DNA from: Clostridia bacterium
Lineage (GTDB): Bacteria > Bacillota > Clostridia > Oscillospirales > CAG-272
Length of the DNA stretch: 64,000 nt
Reading direction: 5' to 3'
Assembly: GCA_017624905.1 (NCBI GenBank)
Contig: JAGAMD010000026.1
Span: 1-64,000 of the forward strand
In this document: in pieces, positions 41,597 to 49,558 of the stretch
How the letters are laid out: each line of letters starts with the position of its first letter
Numbering within the stretch: the first letter of the stretch is position 1
Notes under the pieces: generated by a model
What the model was told of the DNA's origin: nothing
The model's database searches: none
Seen by the model: the letters and a program-made list of their open reading frames with translations, nothing else
Made by a program: the position numbers and the translations under genes

Positions 41597-44401
41597 TTAC
41601 TCTACAATTACATATACAGGATTTTCAGATACTGTGATTGAAACTGTATTGTTTGTAATTTGAAGGTTTGTAGAAACACCGTCGATATCCTTATTCTTTG
41701 AGTCGGACTCAATAAGTGTCGCCTTGTTACCATCAATTGTGAGTTGGAAGTCTTCAACTACTGTACCGTTTGAAGTTGGGCACCATACTGCGTATCCAAC
41801 CTTACCCTTGCCATCAGCAAACTCGTAAACCCAAACATCGTCATTGCCTGACTTGATTTCTTTTACAAATTTCATATCGCCAATAGCATTTGTAAGTGTG
41901 TACATATAGTAATAGCCGTCTTTAGCTTCCATCTTTTCTTCGATAGAATAGCCATCAGGAGTGTTATTGCTCTTTGGAGTAATTTCAGAATCGTCTGAAC
42001 GCTTGTAGTACTTTGTTACTGCTTCGCCATCAACCTCAGATTCTACCTTGTAAACCTCAAACTTTTCAACAACAGCACCCTCTTCGCTGTACTTAACAGC
42101 GTCATATACACGGTAGTTGTTTTCGTTATATGGTGTTGCCCAAATACCGCAAGTGCCATATTTACCGATAGCAGATTGCTCACTTGTACCTACGTCCTCG
42201 CACATGTACATTGTTGCCTTATCAACACCACAGGATGATAGAAGGATGTATGCACGAACGAGCCACATACCTTGAATTTCACGTGCTCTCATAACCTTTT
42301 CATACTCAGAAATTTGTCCGTCGCCGTTTAGGTCCTTAGTATTATATGCGTGTGCAGATGTCATTGTTTCATATGATTGGTTTGTATCCCAACCAAACTC
42401 TGTTAACCATACCTCAACGTCCGGATAGTACTTATCTCTAAACTGAACAAGATTTGACATTGCGTCAACAAGACCAAATTCCTCTGGGCTTACACCAACA
42501 ATGATTGATTGGTCGTTCATATAGAAGTACTTACCGAAGTATGTATGAACATTGAATGCGTCCATAGCGATTGAGCCATCGGTTCTGTTAGCTCTCATCC
42601 AATATGCCATAGACATAATGTATCTATCCTGAATACCTGCAAGACCTGCAATGGCAAGCTTGATATCAGGGTCAGCATTCTTACCGCCGAATGGGTATGA
42701 GAAGCTGTTAGGATTGTATACGTTTGAAAGAATTGTTCTTTGGTGGCCATCATAAGCAGCAGATGTAAGAGCTGCGAGCTGATATGCAGTAGCACCGGCT
42801 GCGTCCTCACCATTTGGCTCATTACCAAGCTCAATCCACTTAATGTAGCCACGGCCAGCTAGGTCGCCAGGAACCGCATCGGAGTGTGCGATCATGTTTT
42901 CAACCAGATAGCCCATTTTACTGCTACCATAACGAGCAGAATATTGATAAATTAAGTCTGCATATGCAAGATAGTTTTCCGGTAAATATTTTTCTTCCCA
43001 AGAAGCGATTGTTCCTGAAAGCTTACCCTCAAATTCATCATAAACTCTAGCCGGGCTAGATGATTCATTCCATTGTAGACAAGGAATTACCAAAAATCCT
43101 GCTTCACTATATTCTTTATAAGCTGCATCAAAGTTACCAACAACTGTGTTTGCAAGCGAAACAGCCTTACCCGGGAACGAGCCTGTTGAGTAAGACCAAC
43201 CAACGTTGTGGTATTCACGAATTACGTATGAGCAAGCAAGCTGTTCAACAGTACAGTTACCGCCACCGCCGGCAACGAAACCGCATTGTCCCATCATTTC
43301 GCCAACTGTTGGACGCTCATGTATCTCATCTTTAATGAGCATATCCTCGTCCTCACCTACTGCATAACCATAAACAAGAACCTCGTTTGGTGCTTGACCG
43401 TCAAGGAACTCAACTTGAACATATCTTACTTCCTTATCGATGTTAATTTTGTGGAATGAGTAAGGTGTAATTTCATCTGCTGAAATTTGAATCTCAAAAT
43501 CCCAATCCTCCGGTGTGTTAAAGTTAGCTGCTGCTTTTGAAGCACGAACTATAACATCGGTTGTAATGTCAGGATAGAAAAGCATTACGCAATCAACATA
43601 ATGAACATAAAAGAGGTCAATTATAGGAGCTAGCTTTGTGCCATAACGCTCATCGGTTTCTTCCTTTGTATAGTTAGGGAACACTGTTCCGGCTGCATAC
43701 CAGAACTGCGGAACCTTAGTTGCAGGAAGGTCGTTATAGTCGCTTCTATATGGGTCTCCAACAATTGATTGCTCATCAATAAGAGCTGTCAAATCTCTGT
43801 TTGTCTCACCATTACCAAGCTGTTGTGGATTCTTATAATCAAGATCGATTAGGTAAATACCACCTGCACGAACTGTATCCATATCACTTGTAGCAAAATC
43901 ATTTTTTGCTTTAACAGAGATGTATGAAACACTGTCTCTGCCAACAGAAAGACCATCGATAACAACAGTCTTTATAATGCCATCACCGGAAATTGTATAT
44001 GTAGCATCTGTTGCCTTATCGTAGTTTTTATCAGTGATTTTCTTGTTGCTGTATTTAACCTCATAGTCTGTTGCTTCACCAACAAGGTTAAATTTAACAG
44101 TAACACTGTTTTCACCAATCTCGGCAATTCTTAGGTATTTAACAACAGGTGCAGACTTGGATGCAAGCACTGATGCACCTCCGGTTGAGCCCTCACCGGC
44201 TGAGCTGTCTGTGTTAGTGTTACTACCAGTATTGGTGCTTGTATTAGTATCGTTTGTTTCTGTATTGGTATTGGTTACGCCGGTGTTTGTATTGGTGTTA
44301 GTGCTAGTGTCAGTCTTTTTCCTACCACAAGCAACAACCATTGGCGCAAGCATACAAATTACAAGAATAATTGTAAGCACCGATAGCCATCTTTTCTTCA
44401 T
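41597..44401 (-). CDS. Clan-A glycoside hydrolase-like lipoprotein with FN3-like domain and internal EF-hand loop
   Basis: 934 residues. The lipobox is VVAC at residue 25. A low-complexity Thr/Asn linker (about 30-65) acts as a surface spacer. A fibronectin III-like domain spans about 85-180. A beta-rich region with F5/8-like features spans about 210-350. A TIM-barrel hydrolase domain follows, with acid/base IELGNEPNG (Glu528) and nucleophile VWLTEFGWD (Glu668), the GH clan-A pattern. Residues 690-701 (D-L-N-G-D-G-Q-I-S-E-Y-E) form a complete EF-hand calcium loop. The GH family and polysaccharide substrate are not determined. It has its own promoter. A surface polysaccharide-degrading role is inference. 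Confidence 0.78.
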   Translation of the reverse strand: MKKRWLSVLTIILVICMLAPMVVACGRKKTDTSTNTNTNTGVTNTNTETNDTNTSTNTGSNTNTDSSAGEGSTGGASVLASKSAPVVKYLRIAEIGENSVTVKFNLVGEATDYEVKYSNKKITDKNYDKATDATYTISGDGIIKTVVIDGLSVGRDSVSYISVKAKNDFATSDMDTVRAGGIYLIDLDYKNPQQLGNGETNRDLTALIDEQSIVGDPYRSDYNDLPATKVPQFWYAAGTVFPNYTKEETDERYGTKLAPIIDLFYVHYVDCVMLFYPDITTDVIVRASKAAANFNTPEDWDFEIQISADEITPYSFHKINIDKEVRYVQVEFLDGQAPNEVLVYGYAVGEDEDMLIKDEIHERPTVGEMMGQCGFVAGGGGNCTVEQLACSYVIREYHNVGWSYSTGSFPGKAVSLANTVVGNFDAAYKEYSEAGFLVIPCLQWNESSSPARVYDEFEGKLSGTIASWEEKYLPENYLAYADLIYQYSARYGSSKMGYLVENMIAHSDAVPGDLAGRGYIKWIELGNEPNGEDAAGATAYQLAALTSAAYDGHQRTILSNVYNPNSFSYPFGGKNADPDIKLAIAGLAGIQDRYIMSMAYWMRANRTDGSIAMDAFNVHTYFGKYFYMNDQSIIVGVSPEEFGLVDAMSNLVQFRDKYYPDVEVWLTEFGWDTNQSYETMTSAHAYNTKDLNGDGQISEYEKVMRAREIQGMWLVRAYILLSSCGVDKATMYMCEDVGTSEQSAIGKYGTCGIWATPYNENNYRVYDAVKYSEEGAVVEKFEVYKVESEVDGEAVTKYYKRSDDSEITPKSNNTPDGYSIEEKMEAKDGYYYMYTLTNAIGDMKFVKEIKSGNDDVWVYEFADGKGKVGYAVWCPTSNGTVVEDFQLTIDGNKATLIESDSKNKDIDGVSTNLQITNNTVSITVSENPVYVIVE

Positions 44402-44454
44402 ATTTTTTCCTCCGAAAATGTGTATTATGCGTAAATTTATCTAAAATATTAGAT

Positions 44455-44496
44455 TATATACACGTATATAATACTATAAAATGAAGAATTTGTCAA
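44455..44496 (-). promoter_or_regulatory. Promoter and dyad upstream of the glycosidase-like gene
   Basis: TTGACA and TATTAT with a 17-base spacer (44468-44496, minus strand). A near-palindrome TATATACGTGTATATA at 44455-44470 overlaps the -10 end and start point, a candidate operator. Confidence 0.6.
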
Positions 44497-44650
44497 GCGA
44501 CTTTATACTTAATTAACAAATTTTTTCCACTTTTTTTGCTCTTTCTGTGCATTTTTATGAAAAGTGTACAAAAATTGTATTTCAAGCTTACGCTAAAAGA
44601 TGTTTTTTTGTGCAAGTTGACACCAAACGGTTCAAGCCTTGTGAATTTTG

Positions 44651-45319
44651 TTAATTTATTGCATCAATTGGTGGCATTGTCTCGTTTTCCATCGGCGGTA
44701 TTGTCTCATTCCCACCGCTTTCTGTCGGCGGTATTGTTTCATCCCCTTCACCTTCTGTGGGTGGTGTTGGTGTCGGTGCCGGTGGTAATGGTGGTGAATA
44801 TAGCGAATCAAAGCAATCTATTATAAATCTGGAATCGTATCGAACACCATCGATATGAATGACTCTCAGCGAGGAATAATCATAAGTTGAAAGTGCTCTG
44901 TTCAACGCATCATTTGAATTGGCACAAATGTAAATTTCATTTTCTTCTATTCGGGTGATAACAAGCGAATGATAAAAATCCCCCTCCGCGTTTTTCAGTT
45001 GGATTATATCGCCAATTTGAGCAAGTGAAATATCTACGTCTCTGCCAAAGGGACCCACTCCTTGGTTGCTAGTCATAAAATTGTAAAAGAAGTCCACGCC
45101 TGTCCACGACGCACTACGTCTATTTACCGAAAGGTAGTACCAACCATATATTGAGGTATAATTCATAGTGCAGCTCCCGGCAAGAACACACTGAGAGGCA
45201 AAGTTTGTACAGTTCCCACCTATACCCTCAAAGGTATAAAACAACGGATTTCTCACAAGTGCATATTTTTCCGCATACAAAACGACATTATCTCTTAAAT
45301 ATTCCTTTTCTAGTATCAT
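44651..45319 (-). CDS. Amidase_6-like (putative Cys peptidase) protein with Pro-rich tail
   Basis: 222 residues. It matches the putative amidase domain PF12671: YAEKYALVRNPLFYTFEG, then GGNCTNFASQCVLAG with the presumed catalytic Cys, GDIIQLKNAEGDFYHSLVIT with the His, and a following Asn/Asp region. The fold is NlpC/P60- or CHAP-like. It has no signal peptide, unusual for a family that often acts on peptides or cell wall outside the cell. The last 50 residues are Pro/Glu/Thr-rich with repeats of E-T-I/M-P-P. Function unknown. It is divergent from the PiT gene and 249 bases upstream of the glycosidase-like gene. Confidence 0.72.
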   Translation of the reverse strand: MILEKEYLRDNVVLYAEKYALVRNPLFYTFEGIGGNCTNFASQCVLAGSCTMNYTSIYGWYYLSVNRRSASWTGVDFFYNFMTSNQGVGPFGRDVDISLAQIGDIIQLKNAEGDFYHSLVITRIEENEIYICANSNDALNRALSTYDYSSLRVIHIDGVRYDSRFIIDCFDSLYSPPLPPAPTPTPPTEGEGDETIPPTESGGNETIPPMENETMPPIDAIN

Positions 45320-45383
45320 ATTAATTCCTCCTCATAAATATATTTTATGAAAAAAGAACTGTTTTGTGAAAGGAGTGATTTTT

Positions 45384-46370
45384 ATGAGCTTTTGGTCAAA
45401 CATCGACACTCCTCTAGGCTTTTTTACTTTTTTCTTTGCCCTGCTCGTTGTTTTCGTTAACGGTTGGACTGATGCTCCAAACTCGATTTTTTCAGTAGTT
45501 GATTCCGGAGTGTTAAAGCTATGGCAAGGAGCCTTACTTTCAGGAATATTTAATTTTTTGGGTGTATTATTATCATCAATTCTAGGGGCAAGTGTAGCAA
45601 AAACCATTTTTTCTCTCACTGATTTCGGAAGTAAAAGTCAAGGCTTTACTGTTTGTCTTTCCTGCTTTATTACTATTGTTCTATTCGGCGTCATTGCTTG
45701 GTTTTTTGGTCTGCCATCAAGTGAAAGCCACGCTTTAATTTTTTCTTTAAGCGGTTCTCTTTTAGCCACCGGAGTTAAAAACAACGGTTTTTTTAAAGAA
45801 ATAGCATTTATTGTTTTATATTTAATTTTTTCTTGTGTCATTTCATTTTTAATTTCATTCTTAATAACTAAAATTACGCAAAGGTTAAGGCTACCATACA
45901 AAAAGCTACTGGTTGCCTCCTCCTCTCTTTTATCATTTATGCATGGTGCACAGGACGGGCAAAAGTTTTTAGGTGTGCTGATTTTCATCTTAGGATTTGG
46001 CACTAGCCAAGAAAATTTCACATCATTGCCGCTAATTTTAATCATAGCAGCTGTTATGTCACTTTCAACACTACTCGGCGGTGGAAGAATAATTAAGTCG
46101 CTTTCCAAAACAGCATCAGGGAAAGACCTGCACAGTGCCTTTTCCTCCGACCTAGGCTCGTTTTTCACCTTGGCTTTATGCTCGTTTTTCGGTATGCCTA
46201 TTAGTACAGGAAATGTAAAATCGTTATCCATAGTAGGCTCAAGCGTTGCCAAAAAGGAAAAAATAAATAAAAAAATGACGGGCATGATTTTACTTACGTC
46301 CGTCATTACATTACCTATTTGCTTTTTAATGGGATTTATAATTTGTAAGCTACTGTTGCTTATTTTATAA
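45384..46370 (+). CDS. Inorganic phosphate transporter, PiT family
   Basis: 328 residues with about ten hydrophobic segments. The start is MSFWSNIDTPLGFFTFFF, behind AAAGGAGTG; a GTG six codons upstream lies inside that ribosome binding site. PiT proteins contain an inverted repeat of two signatures. The first is VVFVNGWTDAPNSIF (usual form N-G-x-N-D-x-A-N) and the second FMHGAQDGQKFLGV (usual H-G-x-N-D-x-Q), so the key Asp residues are kept while Asn is changed to Thr or Gln. It imports phosphate with protons or sodium. The stop codon overlaps the convergent RluA-type gene by 11 bases. Confidence 0.85.
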   Translation: MSFWSNIDTPLGFFTFFFALLVVFVNGWTDAPNSIFSVVDSGVLKLWQGALLSGIFNFLGVLLSSILGASVAKTIFSLTDFGSKSQGFTVCLSCFITIVLFGVIAWFFGLPSSESHALIFSLSGSLLATGVKNNGFFKEIAFIVLYLIFSCVISFLISFLITKITQRLRLPYKKLLVASSSLLSFMHGAQDGQKFLGVLIFILGFGTSQENFTSLPLILIIAAVMSLSTLLGGGRIIKSLSKTASGKDLHSAFSSDLGSFFTLALCSFFGMPISTGNVKSLSIVGSSVAKKEKINKKMTGMILLTSVITLPICFLMGFIICKLLLLIL

Positions 46371-46995
46371 ATTGCTCCCAAATTTTGCCCTGTGGCACAG
46401 AGCAAAACTCCATTGGCTTGTTGGTTTTTGGATGAATAAATGAAATTTTGGCAGAATGGAGTGCTATTTTATCATTGTCTTTGGCACCATATTTTCCGTC
46501 GCCATATAAAGGATTGGCTCTATGGGAAAATTGCACTCTTATTTGATGTGTCCTTCCTGTGTGAAGTGCAATTTTAACAAGCGAAAGCTGTTTACCATCC
46601 ACAAGGGCTTCGCCCTCTTTCCAAAATTCAAGCTTTGCCTCCTTTGAGCCATTTCTTTTGGTGCTCACGACAAATGATTTGTTTTTTATTCTATCGTGGT
46701 ACAATAGGTCAACCATCTCTCCATATTCATCAATGTCGCCGTGGCACACCGCTAAATATTCTTTTTTCAGCTTACGGCTTGAGGCTTGGCTTGATAGAGC
46801 TGCTGCACTTTCTTTATTTTTGGCATAAACCATAACGCCTGTTGTCTGTATATCAAGCCTATGTATGCAATAAATGTTGCACCCTGTGTGCGATTTCAAG
46901 CAAGAAATCATATTCTCGCCACTACTCTCTTGCGAGGATATACCATATGGCTTTTCACAAACAATTATATCATTATCCTCATAGTAAATAGTCAT
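46360..46995 (-). CDS. RluA family RNA pseudouridine synthase
   Basis: 211 residues, short because it lacks an N-terminal S4 domain. The catalytic Asp is in CIHRLDIQTTGVMVYAKN. KKEYLAVCHG and TGRTHQIRVQFSHRANPLYGDGKYG are family signatures. It isomerises uridine in tRNA or rRNA; the site cannot be told from sequence. Its 3' end overlaps the PiT gene in antisense. Confidence 0.92.
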   Translation of the reverse strand: MTIYYEDNDIIVCEKPYGISSQESSGENMISCLKSHTGCNIYCIHRLDIQTTGVMVYAKNKESAAALSSQASSRKLKKEYLAVCHGDIDEYGEMVDLLYHDRIKNKSFVVSTKRNGSKEAKLEFWKEGEALVDGKQLSLVKIALHTGRTHQIRVQFSHRANPLYGDGKYGAKDNDKIALHSAKISFIHPKTNKPMEFCSVPQGKIWEQFIK

Positions 46996-47069
46996 ATGCT
47001 CCCCCTTTTTAAGGCCTTTATGAATAGATTATATCACAAAAGGAGCTGATTGCTCAAGCCCCTTTTTAA

Positions 47070-48722
47070 TTATTTAACCTCAATAACAGATGAATCCCAC
47101 ATATCAGGGCTTTCATATCCTAAGAAGTTTACGCAAGTAGCAGCTACGTTCGATAGACCAAACTCGCCATTATCCTCTTTTACTGTGTATTTATCACTGT
47201 AGTAATTATCATAAATGATAAATGGAACAGGATTTAGAGTATGGCTTGTTTTTGCCTTGTATGAACCGTCCTTGCCTTGCTTTGGTTCGCCCTTCTTGTC
47301 AACCTCGTACATTTCATCTGCATTACCGTGGTCGGCAGTAATGAGAGCAACGCCCTTTAATTTATCAACAACATCAAGAATTCTCTTTAGTTGAAGGTCA
47401 AGTGCTTCCATTGAGCAGCGTGTAGCTAAAATGTTACCTGTATGTCCAACCATATCGCCATTTGGGAAGTTTACTCTTAGGGTTGCATACTTACCGCTCT
47501 CAAGACAAGCAATTAGCTCATCTGTGATTTCAGCACATTTCATCCAAGGTCTTTGCTCAAATGGTACTACATCTGATGCAATTTCGATATATGTTTCAAG
47601 GTTGTCATCAAATTTACCGCTCTTGTTACCATTCCAGAAGTATGTTACGTGGCCATACTTTTGTGTTTCTGAAATAGCGAGCTGTGAAATTCCTGTATTT
47701 GCAAGATATTCACCCATTGTATTAGTAATTTCCGGTGGGTTTACAAGATAGTTAGATGGAATATGAAGGTCGCCATCATACTCAAGCATACCTGCATATA
47801 CAACATTTGGATAACGAACTCTATCAAATTTTGTAAATTCCTTATCGTCAAATGCCTTTGAAATTTCAATAGCACGGTCGCCGCGGAAGTTATAGAAGAT
47901 TACGCTGTCGCCATCATTGATTGTACCAACAGGAACGCCATCCTTTGCTATAACAAATGGTGGAAGGTCTTGGTCGATAACCTTGTATTCCTCTCTGTAT
48001 GTTTCAACAGCCTTCTTAGCACAGCAGAATTGTCTGCCCTCGCCAAGAACGTGAGTCTTCCAGCCAAGCTCAACCATTTTCCAGTTAGCCTCGTATCTGT
48101 CCATAGTGATAACCATACGTCCACCACCTGAAGCTATCATAATATCAAAGTCAGGTGTGCGAAGTGAGTCAAGGAACTCCTCAAATGGAACTATATAATC
48201 AAGTGCACTTGTTTCTCCAACGTCACGACCGTCGATAAGAATATGAAGTCTTACCCTCTTAACAGCTTCCTTTTTAGCTTGGTTAATCATAGCCTTTAGA
48301 TGGTCGATGTGTGAATGAACATTACCATCAGAAAATAGACCGATAAAGTGAAGTGTACCATTGTTGTCTTGCACGTTCTTTACAACATTTTGCCATGTGC
48401 TTGATGCGAACATTTTTCCGTTTTCAATAGACTCTGAAACAAGCTTAGCACCTTGAGCAAAAACTTGACCGGAGCCAAGAGCATTATGTCCAACCTCAGA
48501 GTTACCCATATCATCATCAGTTGGTAGACCAACAGCAGTACCGTGTGCCTTTAGCTTTACACATGGATATTTTGCCATAAGCATATCAAGTGTCGGTGTG
48601 TATGCTTGGCTAACTGCGTTTCCCACAGTATTAGGAGCAAGTCCAACACCATCCATTACAATTGTAAGAACAGGGCCGTTAACTCCTATTGGATTTTGTA
48701 ATTTATTAAGGATTTTTGCCAT
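47070..48722 (-). CDS. gpmI: 2,3-bisphosphoglycerate-independent phosphoglycerate mutase
   Basis: 550 residues, alkaline-phosphatase superfamily. TIVMDGVGLAP supplies the first metal Asp. DDDMGNSEVGHNALGSG carries the phosphorylated Ser. IDGRDVGETSA, FYNFRGDRAIEI and LITADHGNADEM complete the metal sites. It converts 3- to 2-phosphoglycerate in glycolysis. The length is slightly above the usual 510 because of short insertions, including an acidic and basic loop near KGEPKQGKDGSYKAK. A perfect palindrome TATAGTATATACTATA (48761-48776) lies upstream near its promoter. Confidence 0.93.
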   Translation of the reverse strand: MAKILNKLQNPIGVNGPVLTIVMDGVGLAPNTVGNAVSQAYTPTLDMLMAKYPCVKLKAHGTAVGLPTDDDMGNSEVGHNALGSGQVFAQGAKLVSESIENGKMFASSTWQNVVKNVQDNNGTLHFIGLFSDGNVHSHIDHLKAMINQAKKEAVKRVRLHILIDGRDVGETSALDYIVPFEEFLDSLRTPDFDIMIASGGGRMVITMDRYEANWKMVELGWKTHVLGEGRQFCCAKKAVETYREEYKVIDQDLPPFVIAKDGVPVGTINDGDSVIFYNFRGDRAIEISKAFDDKEFTKFDRVRYPNVVYAGMLEYDGDLHIPSNYLVNPPEITNTMGEYLANTGISQLAISETQKYGHVTYFWNGNKSGKFDDNLETYIEIASDVVPFEQRPWMKCAEITDELIACLESGKYATLRVNFPNGDMVGHTGNILATRCSMEALDLQLKRILDVVDKLKGVALITADHGNADEMYEVDKKGEPKQGKDGSYKAKTSHTLNPVPFIIYDNYYSDKYTVKEDNGEFGLSNVAATCVNFLGYESPDMWDSSVIEVK

Positions 48723-48809
48723 TTTTCTGTCTCCTTTTTAATAATCTATTTTTTATCGTATATAGTATATACTATAATTATGAATAAATCGTGAACAAGC
48801 ATAAAATAG

Positions 48810-48838
48810 TTGACAATTTTATATATAAATGGTAAAAT
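48810..48838 (+). promoter_or_regulatory. Promoter of the ywlG-like gene
   Basis: TTGACA and TAAAAT with a 17-base spacer. Confidence 0.65.
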
Positions 48839-48887
48839 ATCTCCTAGAATATTATTGAAATCTTTCAGTTGCGTTTTTGGAGGAATT

Positions 48888-49430
48888 ATGAGTATTAGAG
48901 AGGAATGCACACAAGCAATAAAGGAGCTTTGCGAGGCAGCAGACTTAAAGGCGGGAGACATTTTAGTCATAGGCTGCTCAACAAGTGAGGTTGGCGGTAG
49001 TAAGATAGGGACTAATTCAAGCGAGGATATAGCAAAAGAGCTTTACGATGCAATCACATACGTGCTTGTGCCAAAGAGGATTTATCCTGCGTTTCAATGC
49101 TGTGAGCATCTAAATCGTGCTATCGTTATTGAAAGAGAGTGTATGCCTACGTGTGCCGAGGAGGTAAATGTTGTGCCTCAAAAAAAGGCAGGTGGCTCGC
49201 TTGCTACATTTGCATATAATTGCTTTAGCGATCCTGTTGTTATCGAGGAAATAAAAGCAAATGCCGGAATAGATATTGGCTCAACATTAATCGGTATGCA
49301 CCTAAAGCGTGTTGCTGTACCTGTACGTCTATCAATTTCTAAAATTGGCGAGGCTAACATAACCTGTGCTCGTACAAGACCAAAATTTATCGGTGGAGAA
49401 CGTGCAGTTTACAACGAAAATCTACTGTAA
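48888..49430 (+). CDS. ywlG: TIGR01440/UPF0340 family protein (YwlG-like)
   Basis: 180 residues starting MSIREECTQAIKELCEAADL after TGGAGGA; earlier ATGs lie inside the promoter. The family hallmarks are DILVIGCSTSEVGGSKIGTN, LVPKRIYPAFQCCEHLNRA, VNVVPQKKAGGSLATFAY and VAVPVRLSISKIGEANITCARTRPKFIGG. It is widespread in Bacillota, usually near glyA, rpiB and upp; none is adjacent here. Its biochemical function is not established. The strict conservation suggests a small-molecule-binding enzyme. Confidence 0.92.
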   Translation: MSIREECTQAIKELCEAADLKAGDILVIGCSTSEVGGSKIGTNSSEDIAKELYDAITYVLVPKRIYPAFQCCEHLNRAIVIERECMPTCAEEVNVVPQKKAGGSLATFAYNCFSDPVVIEEIKANAGIDIGSTLIGMHLKRVAVPVRLSISKIGEANITCARTRPKFIGGERAVYNENLL

Positions 49431-49440
49431 TTTGCAATTT

Positions 49441-49486
49441 AAAGTCGCATCTTTTGTCTAAAAACAGACACGTGGTGCGACTTTTT
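49441..49486 (+). terminator. Terminator of the ywlG-like gene
   Basis: AAAGTCGCA pairs with TGCGACTTT, with a nested TGTCT/AGACA stem, followed by TTCGTTATTT. Confidence 0.75.
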
Positions 49487-49501
49487 CGTTATTTAAAGAT
49501 A

Positions 49502-49531
49502 AAAAAGTCTATGCCGAAGCATAGACTTTTT
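49502..49531 (-). terminator. Terminator of the MoxR-VWA operon
   Basis: AAAAAGTCTATGC pairs with GCATAGACTTTTT around CGAA, ending the five-gene minus-strand operon. Confidence 0.88.
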
Positions 49532-49558
49532 ATTTTAGATTGTAAGTAAGATAAGATA

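Noticed and set aside
48761..48776. Perfect palindrome TATAGTATATACTATA as a proven operator
   Set aside because: It is pure AT/GT-poor sequence next to a promoter and could occur by chance; mentioned only with gpmI.
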